From NCBI GenBank assembly GCA_020633655.1, contig JACKDF010000001.1, positions 62,001 through 126,000 on the forward strand: DNA of 64,000 nt, written 5' to 3'. Below are positions 25,186 through 35,516 of the stretch, piece by piece. The position numbers and the translations under genes are program-made. The notes under the pieces are model-generated. The model searched no databases. It saw only the letters and a program-made list of their open reading frames with translations, and was not told the origin of the DNA. How positions within the stretch are numbered: position 1 is the first letter of the stretch; each line of letters opens with the position of its first letter. Source of the DNA: Deferribacteres bacterium (GTDB lineage: Bacteria > Zhuqueibacterota > Zhuqueibacteria > Zhuqueibacterales > Geothermadaptataceae).

Positions 25186-25955
25186 AAGGATGCCATCAAA
25201 TCAACTTTCGCTAACGCTACTACCTTTCCTGCTTCATCAGCTTCCCAGAACATATCTTCCACAAGAAATTTATCAAGCGGTTTTAAAGTGCGAATATCGA
25301 AATTAATCCAGGGCGTACCCGAGCCAGTTGAAAATCCTACAGATTTGGCATTTGGCCTGGCAATATCTTTTCGAATCGCTCGTTCATCAACAATAGGCTG
25401 CAGCTCATCTTCCCAGCCAGCATATAATAGATCTGGTGCATAAGTCGCAGCATAAAAAAGGGCAATGCGCGTATTTTTACCATCCAGATAGGTGCCAATC
25501 TGTGGATTTTTACTGGAAAGTCTCTTGTAAGTCAACCATGCTTCGCGCTCGATAATACCAATATATTTAGTCGGTACATCCCCAAGGGGGGCTCGTCTCT
25601 CCGAATCGGAAAATTTATATTCAACAAAAAAAGTAAAAAGTCCCGTATCGTTCACAGATGCTGCCTGTTCCAGCATTTCGGGTCGCACAAGCCTTGCATC
25701 CCAGGTTGGTAATATTCGCCATCGATCCAGATAAAGACTATCCGGGAAATACCGCAAAAGATCTGTCGTCGGCCCCATAGAGCGGTACAGGATTTCATGA
25801 ACTTTGTCAGCATCTTTCCCAAAGCGATGTTCAATTCCAGTCGGAATATGAAAATACCGATCAGGTGTGAAAATATTTTTTTGAACCGCGTTTATAAATA
25901 AGTCGGTCTTATTGGAACGGCGTGAAAATCCCCCTGAATTTATAGCACCCTGCAT
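25182..25955 (-). CDS. uncharacterised soluble protein, 257 aa
   Basis: From ATG 25955 the protein is MQGAINSGGFSRRSNKTDLF onward; the open frame has an upstream ATG 23 codons earlier but its extension is AT-rich and hydrophobic and is less likely to be coding. It is mixed alpha/beta with many aromatic and acidic residues (LYAGWEDELQPIVDERA; LVEDMFWEADEAGKVVAL). No signal peptide, membrane span or known motif was recognised. It stands alone, convergent with the M23 gene. I assign no function. Confidence 0.6.
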   Translation of the reverse strand: MQGAINSGGFSRRSNKTDLFINAVQKNIFTPDRYFHIPTGIEHRFGKDADKVHEILYRSMGPTTDLLRYFPDSLYLDRWRILPTWDARLVRPEMLEQAASVNDTGLFTFFVEYKFSDSERRAPLGDVPTKYIGIIEREAWLTYKRLSSKNPQIGTYLDGKNTRIALFYAATYAPDLLYAGWEDELQPIVDERAIRKDIARPNAKSVGFSTGSGTPWINFDIRTLKPLDKFLVEDMFWEADEAGKVVALAKVDLMASL

Positions 25956-26170
25956 AATGAACTGCTCTTTTATGGAAAATAAGAAGTTAGGCGGGAATAT
26001 AGAATGAGTGATATAACTTTGCAAGGGAAAAGGAAATTCAGGATAGATCGGACTGCATCAAAAAGGTGCGGTTTCTATAACCAAACAATAAATTCCGGTT
26101 GATACAAAATGTTCTGTGCATCGATCAAATCTCCCCTTAGAATAATTCGAAAAAACCAGGTTTTACATAT

Positions 26171-26476
26171 TTAACGTTTAATTTTGAGTATTTTATCCAA
26201 ATGAACAGCGCAAAAAGCCTGAAAAAGATTATCATGGATGCCTGCAATTATCAGCCCCCGGCGCTCACGCTGCATTGTTTTATGCAATTTTAAAAGCTGG
26301 CCAATAGCAGCACTATTCATGGATGGGACATAACTCATATCAAGGGACACTTTATCATATTCAGTCCGAAAAATTTTATCACATTCTTTGGCGAAATGCT
26401 CACCTTCCGTTCCGGCAATTTGACCGACAAATTTAACCACCAGAACATCTGCGGCTGGATGATAGGTTGCTTCCAT
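26171..26476 (-). CDS. STAS-domain protein (anti-anti-sigma-like)
   Basis: 101 aa, ATG at 26476. The STAS fold reads from ADVLVVKFVGQIAG, through VSLDMSYVPSMNSAAIGQLLK to GLIIAGIHDNLFQAFCAVHL. The canonical phosphorylatable Ser of SpoIIAA-like proteins would be at about residue 54 (MNSAAIG). No kinase or phosphatase partner is encoded next to it, so a partner-switch is inferred by fold only. Some members act instead as signal-relay subunits without sigma control. Confidence 0.8.
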   Translation of the reverse strand: MEATYHPAADVLVVKFVGQIAGTEGEHFAKECDKIFRTEYDKVSLDMSYVPSMNSAAIGQLLKLHKTMQRERRGLIIAGIHDNLFQAFCAVHLDKILKIKR

Positions 26477-26574
26477 ATCACTTTTCTATTATTTGGATTC
26501 TTCAAAAATAAAGTCTGCCTAATTTTATTTTTATCGGTAAGCTGCTGAAATTTTGATATGTTATTCCGGAAAAT

Positions 26575-26608
26575 AAATAAAAAAAGCCGGAAATATTCAT
26601 TCCCGGCT
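26575..26608 (-). terminator. intrinsic terminator after the 868-aa secreted protein
   Basis: Minus strand: AGCCGGGAAT, four-base loop region, ATTTCCGGCT, then T6. One mismatch in ten base pairs. It ends the secreted-protein gene. Confidence 0.85.
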
Positions 26609-26628
26609 TTCACATAATTGCTTAGTCT

Positions 26629-29235
26629 TTAGCGAACGAGCAGCATTTTTTGTTTCGCAAAATAGACTTGTCGCCCACCAGTTGTCACCCGCAGTACAAC
26701 AAAATAAGTACCGCTTGCATGATTCTGTGCATTCCAGGTAACTTTATGGCTTCCGGCAGCCATCGTTTCATTGACAAGTGTGCCAAGGCGATGCCCGGTT
26801 ATATTGTAAACTGTAAGTTCAACATGCCCTTGTTCTTTCAAATCAAATGGTATCGCTGTTTGTGGATTAAATGGATTCGGATAATTCATCTTCAGCATGA
26901 ATTCTTCTGGTAATTGTCCCTCCTGCTCGCTCACTGAAGTATTTGCAAGGACAGTAATTTTCACTTTTATACTGGTACTCGCGTTCTCATTATCCTTAAC
27001 GGTGAAGGTAACTTCCTCGCTGCCAACCCATTGCGCATTGAGAGGTGCAATTGTTACTTTAAATCCGATCAACCCAATAAAGAAATTGGAGGAGCTACCA
27101 GCGGATACGACGAGTGTTTCCTTTGGCTGCTCGATATCTGAGATGTAATTCAACAAATCAAATTGAGCGAAACTTTCACCAACAAGTGCTGTCTGTTCTT
27201 CGATTTGTTGAAATTTTGGAGGATCATTCACCGGTGTTACGGTAAAAAACGTTTTTGTCGTATCGGCATATCCATCCGGATCTGTGACGACGAAAGAAAC
27301 AGCGTCCGTTCCAGCCCACTCAGAATCGGGAATAGCAATACTGACAATACTGTCCGCCAGTGAAACTGCAAGGACGGTATTCCCATAAAAAGTCCACGAT
27401 AGCTGGTTCTTCAAGTACTTTTCGTGTTGGACGTAAACGTTAAGATTTATTTTCTGGAAAACTTCACCTTCAGCAATAACTTGCATCGGGATATCGCTTA
27501 GTATTGGGCGGTAATTATTCACTTTAATGATAACATTCGCAACGGCCTCACCCCCATCATCATCGACAACTTTCACCTTCACAGTGTAGGAACCGCTATC
27601 GGCATAAACAACCTGAGCATCCGCACCGGGAGTTTCGAATGTTCCATCCCCGTCAAGATCCCAGGAGAACGCATGTGTATCGTTCACTCCGGCGTCTGTA
27701 GCTGTGGCGGAGAGTGTGATTGCCCGGCCTGTTGTCGTGCTATATGGACTGTTGGTGTGTAAAACAGGCGCTGCGTTATTTATGGTAATGGAAAAACTCG
27801 CCTTTCCAACAAGACTATCGCTATCCATTACGTACAAAGTAGCTGTTCCGGAGTAGTCATCGGTGAAAATTCGCTGTGTCGTCGGTTGATCTGATGTTAC
27901 ATCGACAATGGCATCATTATTCCAATCCCAACCATAACTGATGATTGTTTTGTCCCCATCGGCTTTGGAAGCTGAGGCATCGAAGGTGATGGCACTGCCT
28001 TCAACACCAATATAAGGACCACCAGCGTTGGCTTCCGGTTCAAATTCGAATTGTGCGATGCGCAGGTAGATATTTCCTTCGGAGGGATAAACTACATAAA
28101 AAAACGATTTCCAGGCCTTCAAAGCCTCTTTCTCGCGGCCTTCAGAGCCACCGGAAGCCGTCGCTAACATAGTGAAATCCGACCAGGTTACGCCGCCATC
28201 GCCTGAATAACGCGAACGCAATTCGCTTTCATCAGCCAGATTATAGGTTGCAACCACATAACGACCGTTATCGGAAGCAGCAATACTTCCTTTTCCCAGG
28301 CTGTGTTGCCATTCCTGCAACTCACCCTTTTTTGAAACGATAACATCACGGGCCTGCGTACCATTTTCAAAACGTGCATAGCGCAAAGCACGATCGCCAT
28401 CAATCGCCGTATCAACTGAGCTCCCATAGGCTACGTGGACATTACCTGATTGATCGGCATAAATATCGCAGTTGCCATTGCGGTAGGTTGCAAAGCTGGA
28501 ATGAATGTCACCAACGTTTTCAAGGGTCAATCCTCCATCTGTAGAACGCCAATAAGTCACTGGCCCACCTGGCACACCGTTGTAACTTTTATCTGGTGCA
28601 CTTAAAATGATATGCAAAATATCATCATCGCTTATCGAAATTTCCAATCGATCATCAGCCCGATAGCGGTCGAGGCTTTCCTGTGTACGAACGACACTTC
28701 CGTTAACGATTCGATAGTAATTTGCACTTCCAAAAATATCCGGATCACTATCCGATTTCCCTACGAGTGCATGAGCGACGCCGTGGGAGTCAACATCGAG
28801 GCGTACAACATAGGAGCGATAGGTATTTTCCATCAATTGTAAGGCGTTGCTCCAGCTGCCGTCTGTTTTTTGATACGTGTAATATACGTTGAAATACTTA
28901 TTTCCAAGGTGCCTTCTGTAGAGCACATGTGGTTTACCTGTTGTTGGATCAAACGCAATGGAAGGGCCATAATGAAAACCACCCCAACTGTCTTCACCGG
29001 AGGTCCTCTCGATGGGTTCTTTAAGAAGAATTTGACCTGTTGGTGAAATGACCGTGTAAATTGAAATATTGTCTTCATTGTAAATCACATGCATATTTCC
29101 TGTCGCACGATCAACGTCGAAATCTGGTGTAGCTCCAGGACCAAGATTGATTGCCTCACTCCATTGTTGTGCGGTGAGGGTACCAACCCCCATCAACATC
29201 AGAAATAAAATCCTTTTAAAACCGCTTTTTTTCAT
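26629..29235 (-). CDS. secreted BNR/PKD protein with C-terminal sorting domain
   Basis: About 868 aa. I take ATG 29235, six bases after a GAGG; a second ATG lies just upstream and the longer frame begins with TTG. A signal peptide precedes TAQQWSEAI. Residues up to about 400 hold a BNR/sialidase-like propeller (repeated SxDGG-type turns such as STDGGLTLEN and SGDGGVTWSD). PKD-like domains follow at about 405-580 (VEGSAITFDASAS, WDLDGDGTFET), then two cadherin-like repeats. The last 80 residues are the secretion/sorting domain with MNYPNPFNPQTAIPFDL and GTYFVVLRV. Such domains route proteins to the surface in FCB bacteria. It is a short paralogue of the next gene upstream. The ligand is unknown. 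Confidence 0.85.
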   Translation of the reverse strand: MKKSGFKRILFLMLMGVGTLTAQQWSEAINLGPGATPDFDVDRATGNMHVIYNEDNISIYTVISPTGQILLKEPIERTSGEDSWGGFHYGPSIAFDPTTGKPHVLYRRHLGNKYFNVYYTYQKTDGSWSNALQLMENTYRSYVVRLDVDSHGVAHALVGKSDSDPDIFGSANYYRIVNGSVVRTQESLDRYRADDRLEISISDDDILHIILSAPDKSYNGVPGGPVTYWRSTDGGLTLENVGDIHSSFATYRNGNCDIYADQSGNVHVAYGSSVDTAIDGDRALRYARFENGTQARDVIVSKKGELQEWQHSLGKGSIAASDNGRYVVATYNLADESELRSRYSGDGGVTWSDFTMLATASGGSEGREKEALKAWKSFFYVVYPSEGNIYLRIAQFEFEPEANAGGPYIGVEGSAITFDASASKADGDKTIISYGWDWNNDAIVDVTSDQPTTQRIFTDDYSGTATLYVMDSDSLVGKASFSITINNAAPVLHTNSPYSTTTGRAITLSATATDAGVNDTHAFSWDLDGDGTFETPGADAQVVYADSGSYTVKVKVVDDDGGEAVANVIIKVNNYRPILSDIPMQVIAEGEVFQKINLNVYVQHEKYLKNQLSWTFYGNTVLAVSLADSIVSIAIPDSEWAGTDAVSFVVTDPDGYADTTKTFFTVTPVNDPPKFQQIEEQTALVGESFAQFDLLNYISDIEQPKETLVVSAGSSSNFFIGLIGFKVTIAPLNAQWVGSEEVTFTVKDNENASTSIKVKITVLANTSVSEQEGQLPEEFMLKMNYPNPFNPQTAIPFDLKEQGHVELTVYNITGHRLGTLVNETMAAGSHKVTWNAQNHASGTYFVVLRVTTGGRQVYFAKQKMLLVR

Positions 29236-29269
29236 CATATGCCTCAAAAATAGAGATTAAAAATTCATC

Positions 29270-29301
29270 CAATTTCAAGTAAATTCTCCCACTTGAAATT
29301 G
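29270..29301 (-). terminator. hairpin between the two secreted-protein genes
   Basis: CAATTTCAAGT and ACTTGAAATTG arms of 11 bp with a ten-base loop. On the minus strand it is followed eight bases later by T5. Either a weak terminator of the long gene or an attenuator for the short one. Confidence 0.5.
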
Positions 29302-29347
29302 TTTCGCATCGTTTAATTGGTTTGACTACTGCAACAATCCGTCCACT

Positions 29348-32300
29348 TCATCGGATCAATAAAACCTTGCGTCTCTCCCTGAAAAGGAGCTTTTGCTCGG
29401 CTGTAACTTGTATCACCATGAGATATGTACCACTCGCATACGCCGTTGCATCCCACACGATTTTGTGGCTTCCAGCATGCATGTACGCATCAACTACCTG
29501 ACCAACGACACGACCCGTAATACTATAAATGGTAATATTGACATCGCCGGACTGCATTAAATCAAACGCAATTGTTGTTTGCGGATTAAATGGATTAGGG
29601 TAGTTCTGATGGAATGCAAATTTTTCCGGAAGTGTGTTTTCCTGAACTGATGTTGCCGTATTTTTCCCACGGAACACAGCCGCAACAGAAGCAAAAGCGC
29701 CAGCGGGATCTCTGATTATAAAAGTCAACGAATCAGCACCGACCCAATCATCCTTTGGCTTGCTGATTTTTGCGACCAATCCATCGACGTTCACGTTTAG
29801 TTCATTAATCCCCACCACAAAAAGCGTCAGCTCGTTTATCGAATTATCAACATCACTGACAAGCGGTGTAAAATCGATATCCGCGAATGTTTCTCCCACA
29901 CTTACTTCCTGGTCAGGGATAGCAGCAATCACCGGCGGATCATTCACCGCAACAACCGTAAAGGTCACCTGGGTTGTATCGGCATAGCCTTTGGGATCGG
30001 TGCTGACAAAGGAGATGATTTCGGAACCAGCCCACTCAGAATCTGCAGCAGCTATTGAAAAAGAAAAAAGGCTATTCTGTTGCCGGACTTCAATCTTGCG
30101 GTTTCCATAAGAAAACCAAATCAGCTCTGCCAGGCTGTTATCCCCATCGCTTGTGTAGTTTTGCAAATCAAGATCGTGGAATGCCGCATTCTCATAGGTC
30201 ATTTGTACCGGGATAGCAGCAAAAACCGGTGGCGTAATAGCACTATCATTATGCCGTTTTATATAAGCTGGTTGCTCGCCTTCAATAACATGCAGGCGCT
30301 GGTTCGAAGCCACATCGACCAATTTCGTTGTGCCACCAGCCGGCCAATGAATGATAAGGCTATCAGCAAAATCAACAGGGCCAAGTCCAAAGTGAACTGG
30401 AACGATACTTCCGGAGACAAATCCATCGGCTGCGAGCATCGCTCGCTTTTGCCGCATGCCATTCGCATAAAGCTCAAATTCGGCACCAATAGCATCCCGA
30501 TTACTTGTACGGCCTTCCGGTTTGATAACCAACCAGCTCGTAGGGCCGGATAAATTATCATAAAGAGCGCTCTTCTGGCCAGCGTCGACAACAAAAAGAT
30601 CAACGTCGCCATCCTGGTCAAAATCTGTGACGCAGGATCCGTAGCTATTATTATTTACAAGAAATAAACTATCTTGCTCTGTAAATGTGCCATCGCCGTT
30701 GTTTCTAAAAAGCCTATCCTTTCCAAAATTAAGGACGGCAAGATCGAGCCAGCCATCATTATCAAAATCTGCGAAATTACAACCTGTAGAGCGATCAAAA
30801 TCCTGCAAACCGGCACTGGAAGTTACATTTGAAAAATAGGCGTTGCCATTATTGCGGAACAGTGTATTGCTTCCTCTGGAATTGCAAACAAAGAAATCAA
30901 AATCACCGTCATTATCATAATCCCCTACGGTAACCCCCTGCCCATGCGATTCGAGAAGTCCAACACCTCGCTCCCCTGCTTTTTCAGAGAAGGTATTATT
31001 TCCGTTATTGATATAGAAAAGATTGGCATAATTTATCCCCGTGTTATCATCCGTGCCACGAGAGATAAAAACATCCAAATCGCCGTCGCCATCAGCATCG
31101 AAAACGGCACCGCCAATGGTATACCTATAAGCACCGAATTTAAACTCAGCTGTTTGTGTAAGAAAATTATGCGCTGAGGTCTGCAGAAAAAATTTGAATT
31201 GGTCCCTGAAATTCAAGGAAATTAAATCGAGCAAGCCATCATTGTTTAAATCACCCCAAAGTGCAGCTTGTGCTTGACCATTATCACTAACCCCAATTAA
31301 ACTCGAGACTTCAGTGAATTTATTGGTGCCATCATTTCGAAATACCTGACTGTATCCGCCGGAGACATTGAGATAAATGTCAACAAAGCCGTCGTTGTTA
31401 TAATCTGCAGCCGAAATCCCGCGATCATTCCATGGAATCTCTCCGCTTACATTCCATTTTCCTGCTTGTTCAGTATATGTACTGTTTCCTTCGTTTATGA
31501 ACAGGGTGTTTACGGTATCATAATTGACAATATAGATGTCCGTAAAACCGTCGTTGTTATAATCAGCGCAGGCGACACCGTGTCCCCACCCTTCCTTGCC
31601 AGGTGGACTCACAATGTTCGCGGTTGGTGCGATATTTTGAAATTTAATTGGGCCATTTCCGGGATTCACGATAATCTGAGTCACAAAACTCGAGCGTTCT
31701 GATACAGTTTTATTTCCATTTGCATCGACAGATAGAGCGCGAAAGAAATATTCGACACCCGATTCCAGACCATACAGCAGAATACTGTGTGATAAAACAT
31801 GGGCTGTATCCATGGGCACATATGTTCCCATGGTGGTTTCTTGTCCATATTCAACTTGGGAAGTGGCAATTTCATCGGTTGACCAAGTTACCCGAGCAGA
31901 ATGTGAGGTAATTTCAGTCACAGCAACTGAGGTAATTTCCGGGAAAGCGGTATCGGGTCTTTTTGTTTGAAATGAATAAATATCCGATACAGATTCGTTC
32001 CCGCTGCTGTTTTTGGAAATCACTCTGTAGAAATATTCTGTGTTTGGCAGCAAATTGAATAACGAAATGGTATGCGTCGTTTCCAGTTCAGAAATATGAT
32101 CTGATACAAGCTGAAGGTTGGCCGTTGTCCCGTATTCGACAAACGCATCTGCAGGTTCGTGCGTACGCCAGAAAATTTTCACGGAGGAGGTATCGACATC
32201 GATCGCCTGCACTTCGGAAATCAGAGGTGCACCGGCAATCACTTTTACAATAGATTGTTTGGACGTTTCGCCTCCATCCCCATCGCTTACTTTTACCTGA

Positions 32301-33961
32301 ATTGGTTGCTCGCCAAGCGTGCTGAAAGAAGCAGAAATTACATTGCCAGTTTGTTCGAAGGTACCATTATTGTCCAAATCCCAGAAGAATTGCAATGTAT
32401 CATTTACGCCGACATCATTTGCTGAGGCAGATAAATTTATTGAGGCAAATTGTAATGCAGAAAAAGAACTCGCAACCTCAAGCTGAGGAGCCACATTGGC
32501 GATTGTTACAGGAAAAGTAATCTCACCGCTAAAGCCCTCATCATCAACAACAGCAAGAATCGCATTTCCGGAAAAATCATCAGGATAGGTGTGTTCAGCC
32601 TTTGCATTTTCCGATTCAAAATCCCAGTTGCCATCCCCATCCCAATCCCATCGATAGTTGACGATTTTACCATCGGGATCCTTTGAGGCGCTTGCATCAA
32701 AGGCAACCGGCGTCCCTTCAGAACCGGAATATGGTCCCCCGGCATTTGCAACCGGCGGTTCACCCATAGTGATTTTTCGTAGTTGAACCGTTGCGCCATC
32801 CGGATAAATAATGTAAAAATTATTTTTCCAGGATCGAATAACCTGCTTGTTGCGACCCTCCGATTCACGAGAACTGCCACCGATTCCCTCCGGCTCAGAC
32901 CAGGTACCACCACCGTCCCGGGAAATGCGATAACGGATCGAACCGGTATCGCTCTTTCGATAGGTTAAAATTAAAAAGTTGCCATCCCTGGTTGTGGCAA
33001 TGGAACCGATCCCCAGTGAATGGTGCCACTCTTGTAATTCTCCGGCATCGCTGATCGCAACGTCCCTAACCCGATGTCCGTTTTCCCAGCGGGCATAGCG
33101 CACACTCGGAACACCACCCAAGGATTTGTCGCTTTTCGAACCGTAGGCGAAATGGGCGACACCGTTGCCATCGACGAAAATATCCGCATTTCCGTTGCGT
33201 AGCGTTGCGTCACTGTGATGAATATCACCGGCTGAGCGCAACGTGTTACCCCCATCATAAGAGCGATAGTAGGTGACGGCTCCGCCATAGGAGGGATCAC
33301 TGGTTTCTCGCGGATAACTCAAAACCAAATGGACTTCGTTATTTGGACCACAACTCAATTCGACATGGTCGTCTGCACGATACAAATTCAAATTGCCAAT
33401 AGAGTTTATCAGATCGCCGTTGGCGTCAATGCGCAGATAGGTTGCAGGGCCATAGACGCTCCCGTCCGATCCCGCCGAACCGTGGACGACATGCGTAATT
33501 CCCTGATCATCCACATCCACACGAACGGCATAGGCACGTCGAACGTCATCCACGATTTTTTTTGCGGTACTCCAACTGCCGCTGGAAAGACGGCTGATTA
33601 GATAGATATCATAATAATCATCGTGTGTATTAACGCGATAGCAAACCCTCGGTTCACCAGTCGTTGGATCGACTCCAATGGTCGCACCAAATTTCCAACC
33701 GACTTCGTCGTTGTCCGCACCAGAACCCGGTACAGATTCCTGAATGAGCACATCGCCATCGGCGTTCATGCGTGTATATTTGACCCCACCACTGTGATGC
33801 ACAATATGAAGATATCCTGTTGATTCTTCAATATCCAGATCCGGGACTCCACCATCCCCAACCCGAATTGCATCACTTAAGGTTTGAGAAAATAAATGCG
33901 AGTTAAACAAAAATAAAAGTGTGAGAACTGTCAGAAGCAGTGCGTGTCCATGATGAGACAT
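29348..33961 (-). CDS. giant secreted BNR-PKD-FnIII-VCBS/FG-GAP-UnbV protein with sorting domain
   Basis: About 1537 aa from ATG 33961; the frame opens earlier with a TTG at 33994 that sits too close to an AGGAG. A signal peptide covers MSHHGHALLLTVLTLLFLF. In order: a BNR-type propeller (to about 400), PKD domains (about 405-570), two fibronectin-III domains (about 585-770), FG-GAP/VCBS repeats (about 790-1150, many DxDxDG calcium loops such as ADYNNDGFVDIY), an ASPIC/UnbV domain (about 1160-1230, GAEFELYANGMRQKR), cadherin-like repeats, and a PNPFNP-type sorting domain (about 1470-1537). The VCBS/UnbV block is typical of calcium-stabilised adhesins. It is paralogous to its downstream neighbour and probably surface-displayed. 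Confidence 0.88.
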   Translation of the reverse strand: MSHHGHALLLTVLTLLFLFNSHLFSQTLSDAIRVGDGGVPDLDIEESTGYLHIVHHSGGVKYTRMNADGDVLIQESVPGSGADNDEVGWKFGATIGVDPTTGEPRVCYRVNTHDDYYDIYLISRLSSGSWSTAKKIVDDVRRAYAVRVDVDDQGITHVVHGSAGSDGSVYGPATYLRIDANGDLINSIGNLNLYRADDHVELSCGPNNEVHLVLSYPRETSDPSYGGAVTYYRSYDGGNTLRSAGDIHHSDATLRNGNADIFVDGNGVAHFAYGSKSDKSLGGVPSVRYARWENGHRVRDVAISDAGELQEWHHSLGIGSIATTRDGNFLILTYRKSDTGSIRYRISRDGGGTWSEPEGIGGSSRESEGRNKQVIRSWKNNFYIIYPDGATVQLRKITMGEPPVANAGGPYSGSEGTPVAFDASASKDPDGKIVNYRWDWDGDGNWDFESENAKAEHTYPDDFSGNAILAVVDDEGFSGEITFPVTIANVAPQLEVASSFSALQFASINLSASANDVGVNDTLQFFWDLDNNGTFEQTGNVISASFSTLGEQPIQVKVSDGDGGETSKQSIVKVIAGAPLISEVQAIDVDTSSVKIFWRTHEPADAFVEYGTTANLQLVSDHISELETTHTISLFNLLPNTEYFYRVISKNSSGNESVSDIYSFQTKRPDTAFPEITSVAVTEITSHSARVTWSTDEIATSQVEYGQETTMGTYVPMDTAHVLSHSILLYGLESGVEYFFRALSVDANGNKTVSERSSFVTQIIVNPGNGPIKFQNIAPTANIVSPPGKEGWGHGVACADYNNDGFTDIYIVNYDTVNTLFINEGNSTYTEQAGKWNVSGEIPWNDRGISAADYNNDGFVDIYLNVSGGYSQVFRNDGTNKFTEVSSLIGVSDNGQAQAALWGDLNNDGLLDLISLNFRDQFKFFLQTSAHNFLTQTAEFKFGAYRYTIGGAVFDADGDGDLDVFISRGTDDNTGINYANLFYINNGNNTFSEKAGERGVGLLESHGQGVTVGDYDNDGDFDFFVCNSRGSNTLFRNNGNAYFSNVTSSAGLQDFDRSTGCNFADFDNDGWLDLAVLNFGKDRLFRNNGDGTFTEQDSLFLVNNNSYGSCVTDFDQDGDVDLFVVDAGQKSALYDNLSGPTSWLVIKPEGRTSNRDAIGAEFELYANGMRQKRAMLAADGFVSGSIVPVHFGLGPVDFADSLIIHWPAGGTTKLVDVASNQRLHVIEGEQPAYIKRHNDSAITPPVFAAIPVQMTYENAAFHDLDLQNYTSDGDNSLAELIWFSYGNRKIEVRQQNSLFSFSIAAADSEWAGSEIISFVSTDPKGYADTTQVTFTVVAVNDPPVIAAIPDQEVSVGETFADIDFTPLVSDVDNSINELTLFVVGINELNVNVDGLVAKISKPKDDWVGADSLTFIIRDPAGAFASVAAVFRGKNTATSVQENTLPEKFAFHQNYPNPFNPQTTIAFDLMQSGDVNITIYSITGRVVGQVVDAYMHAGSHKIVWDATAYASGTYLMVIQVTAEQKLLFRERRKVLLIR

Positions 33962-33994
33962 TTGTATAAATTTTCGACAAGACAAATCCTTCAA

Positions 33995-34838
33995 TCTCCT
34001 GAAAAAAATGATTCCTAAGTGATTTTATTATTGTGGTTTAAATAACGGAGAAACGCGCATAAAAAGAGTAATGGATTACAATCCATTACTTTCGTGAGGG
34101 ACGATAAGCACAATTAATGCCATTCCTTTGTTCATCGCATGGTTATCATTCCAAATGACACAACGCTTGCGCAAGTGATCTAAACAGGAAGGAAACTATG
34201 TGCATACAGTCCCCCTGAAAAACGAAACAAAGCAAAGGTAAAAAATCGTGTGGCCTGCCCGACATGGCTTTTACAAGTAAATTCTAACACAATCCCAGAG
34301 CCCTGCAAACATTTCCGTAAATTCTCTGTGTACTTTACACTTAGATAGTGGGAAATGCAGAGGAATTTATTTCAGTAGAAGTGAAAAATTGAACCTAAAC
34401 TCTAGTTCCATGGTTTTTAAGGGGATCAGAGCGAAATTCGCGAGGAAATATTACGTTTTATTCTTGCTTTAAGTATCAATGATTGTTTATTTTTACCCAT
34501 TATTCAATTAGGCAATCGATGACACCCGAGTCAATCGTCGATCGTTCTGATTACAACCACAAACATTCTAAACTCGACAATGAGAGCTGACATAAAATCG
34601 CTCTCGACTCATTTACAGCGTTAAATCTAAAGCTCTAATCTACTGCACCGGCTGGAATTAATTTAATAAAAGTAATAATGTATTAGTATCCCCTACGAGA
34701 TTTGTTTTGACAACTTATCATGGAAGAAGGTTCGTCTTGCAGGATCCCGTCATGGCAATTAAAACACCCGATAGCAGCTAAAACCGAGAAATAGCTCGCC
34801 TCAGGATGAATTGTATTTGGTAAAGGATTTCGTGAAAA
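33995..34838. other. 844-bp gene-free region
   Basis: An AT-rich stretch between divergent genes. I found no RNA gene or plausible ORF. It contains a perfect palindrome (34067-34090) and probably the promoters of both neighbours. Confidence 0.6.
34067..34090. promoter_or_regulatory. 24-bp perfect palindrome, putative operator
   Basis: AGTAATGGATT and AATCCATTACT, 11-bp arms with a two-base spacer. It lies 106 to 130 bp upstream of the giant-adhesin start and has no T-tract, so a protein-binding site is likelier than a terminator. Confidence 0.5.
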
Positions 34839-35516
34839 ATGCTAAATCGTTATACAAAACTGAGTAATGTTGAACTTATTGAAAAGTGTAAACGGGATCC
34901 CATAGACGAGCGGGCATGGCATGAATTCTATAATCGTTTTCATCGCGTCATTTCAAGATATGTGTATAAGTGGAGTGTATACTATAAGATTGGGACAAAT
35001 TCACAGCAGGGTACGAATGGAATCGAAGACATCAAGCAGAGCATTTTTCTCAAACTGAGTGATGATAATCGTAAAGCTATAAAATTTTTTCGAAATGAAT
35101 CAGAAAACTCCATATTTGCTTATTTAGCGAAAATGATAAAGTACGAGGTCATTAATAACGCCAAACACGACAGTGCCATGAAACGCAAAGCGCACACGAT
35201 CTCTATACACGAATCAGCAGCTTCAAGCAAAGATGAAAACAATTTAGAAATACTTGATTTTTTAGCATCATCAATCGATAGTCTGGAGTACGAACAAGAT
35301 TATAAAGATCAACTTGAAGCGTTTCGCAGCTTCATTGGTGATAAAAAAAAGAATAAATTCTGGAAACGTGACCTCATTATATTCGATTTACATTTTATCT
35401 ACGGTTTAAAAGCAAATGAAATTGCGGATATTGCCCCCTTGGAAAAGAAAATCTCAAATAAAAGAATAGCAAATAGAATTACAGAATTGAAGGAACTGCT
35501 CAACAATTTAAAATAA
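34839..35516 (+). CDS. ECF-like RNA polymerase sigma factor
   Basis: 225 aa, ATG at 34839. Region 2 is visible at about 20-100: AWHEFYNRFHRVISRYVYKW, then IEDIKQSIFLKL and IFAYLAKMIKYEVINN. Region 4 is at about 180-225 (RDLIIFDLHFIYGLKANEIA), the helix-turn-helix for -35 recognition. There is a longer-than-usual linker of about 75 residues. It differs from typical ECF factors enough that the family is uncertain, but the arrangement is clear. The next gene is a membrane protein with a short N-terminal anti-sigma-like part, 224 bp downstream, so the pair probably forms a signalling unit. Confidence 0.75.
   Translation: MLNRYTKLSNVELIEKCKRDPIDERAWHEFYNRFHRVISRYVYKWSVYYKIGTNSQQGTNGIEDIKQSIFLKLSDDNRKAIKFFRNESENSIFAYLAKMIKYEVINNAKHDSAMKRKAHTISIHESAASSKDENNLEILDFLASSIDSLEYEQDYKDQLEAFRSFIGDKKKNKFWKRDLIIFDLHFIYGLKANEIADIAPLEKKISNKRIANRITELKELLNNLK

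Noticed and set aside
34500..34838. tRNA-like or small RNA gene in the gap before the sigma factor
   Set aside because: No cloverleaf arms, terminator or ribosome-binding site could be supported.
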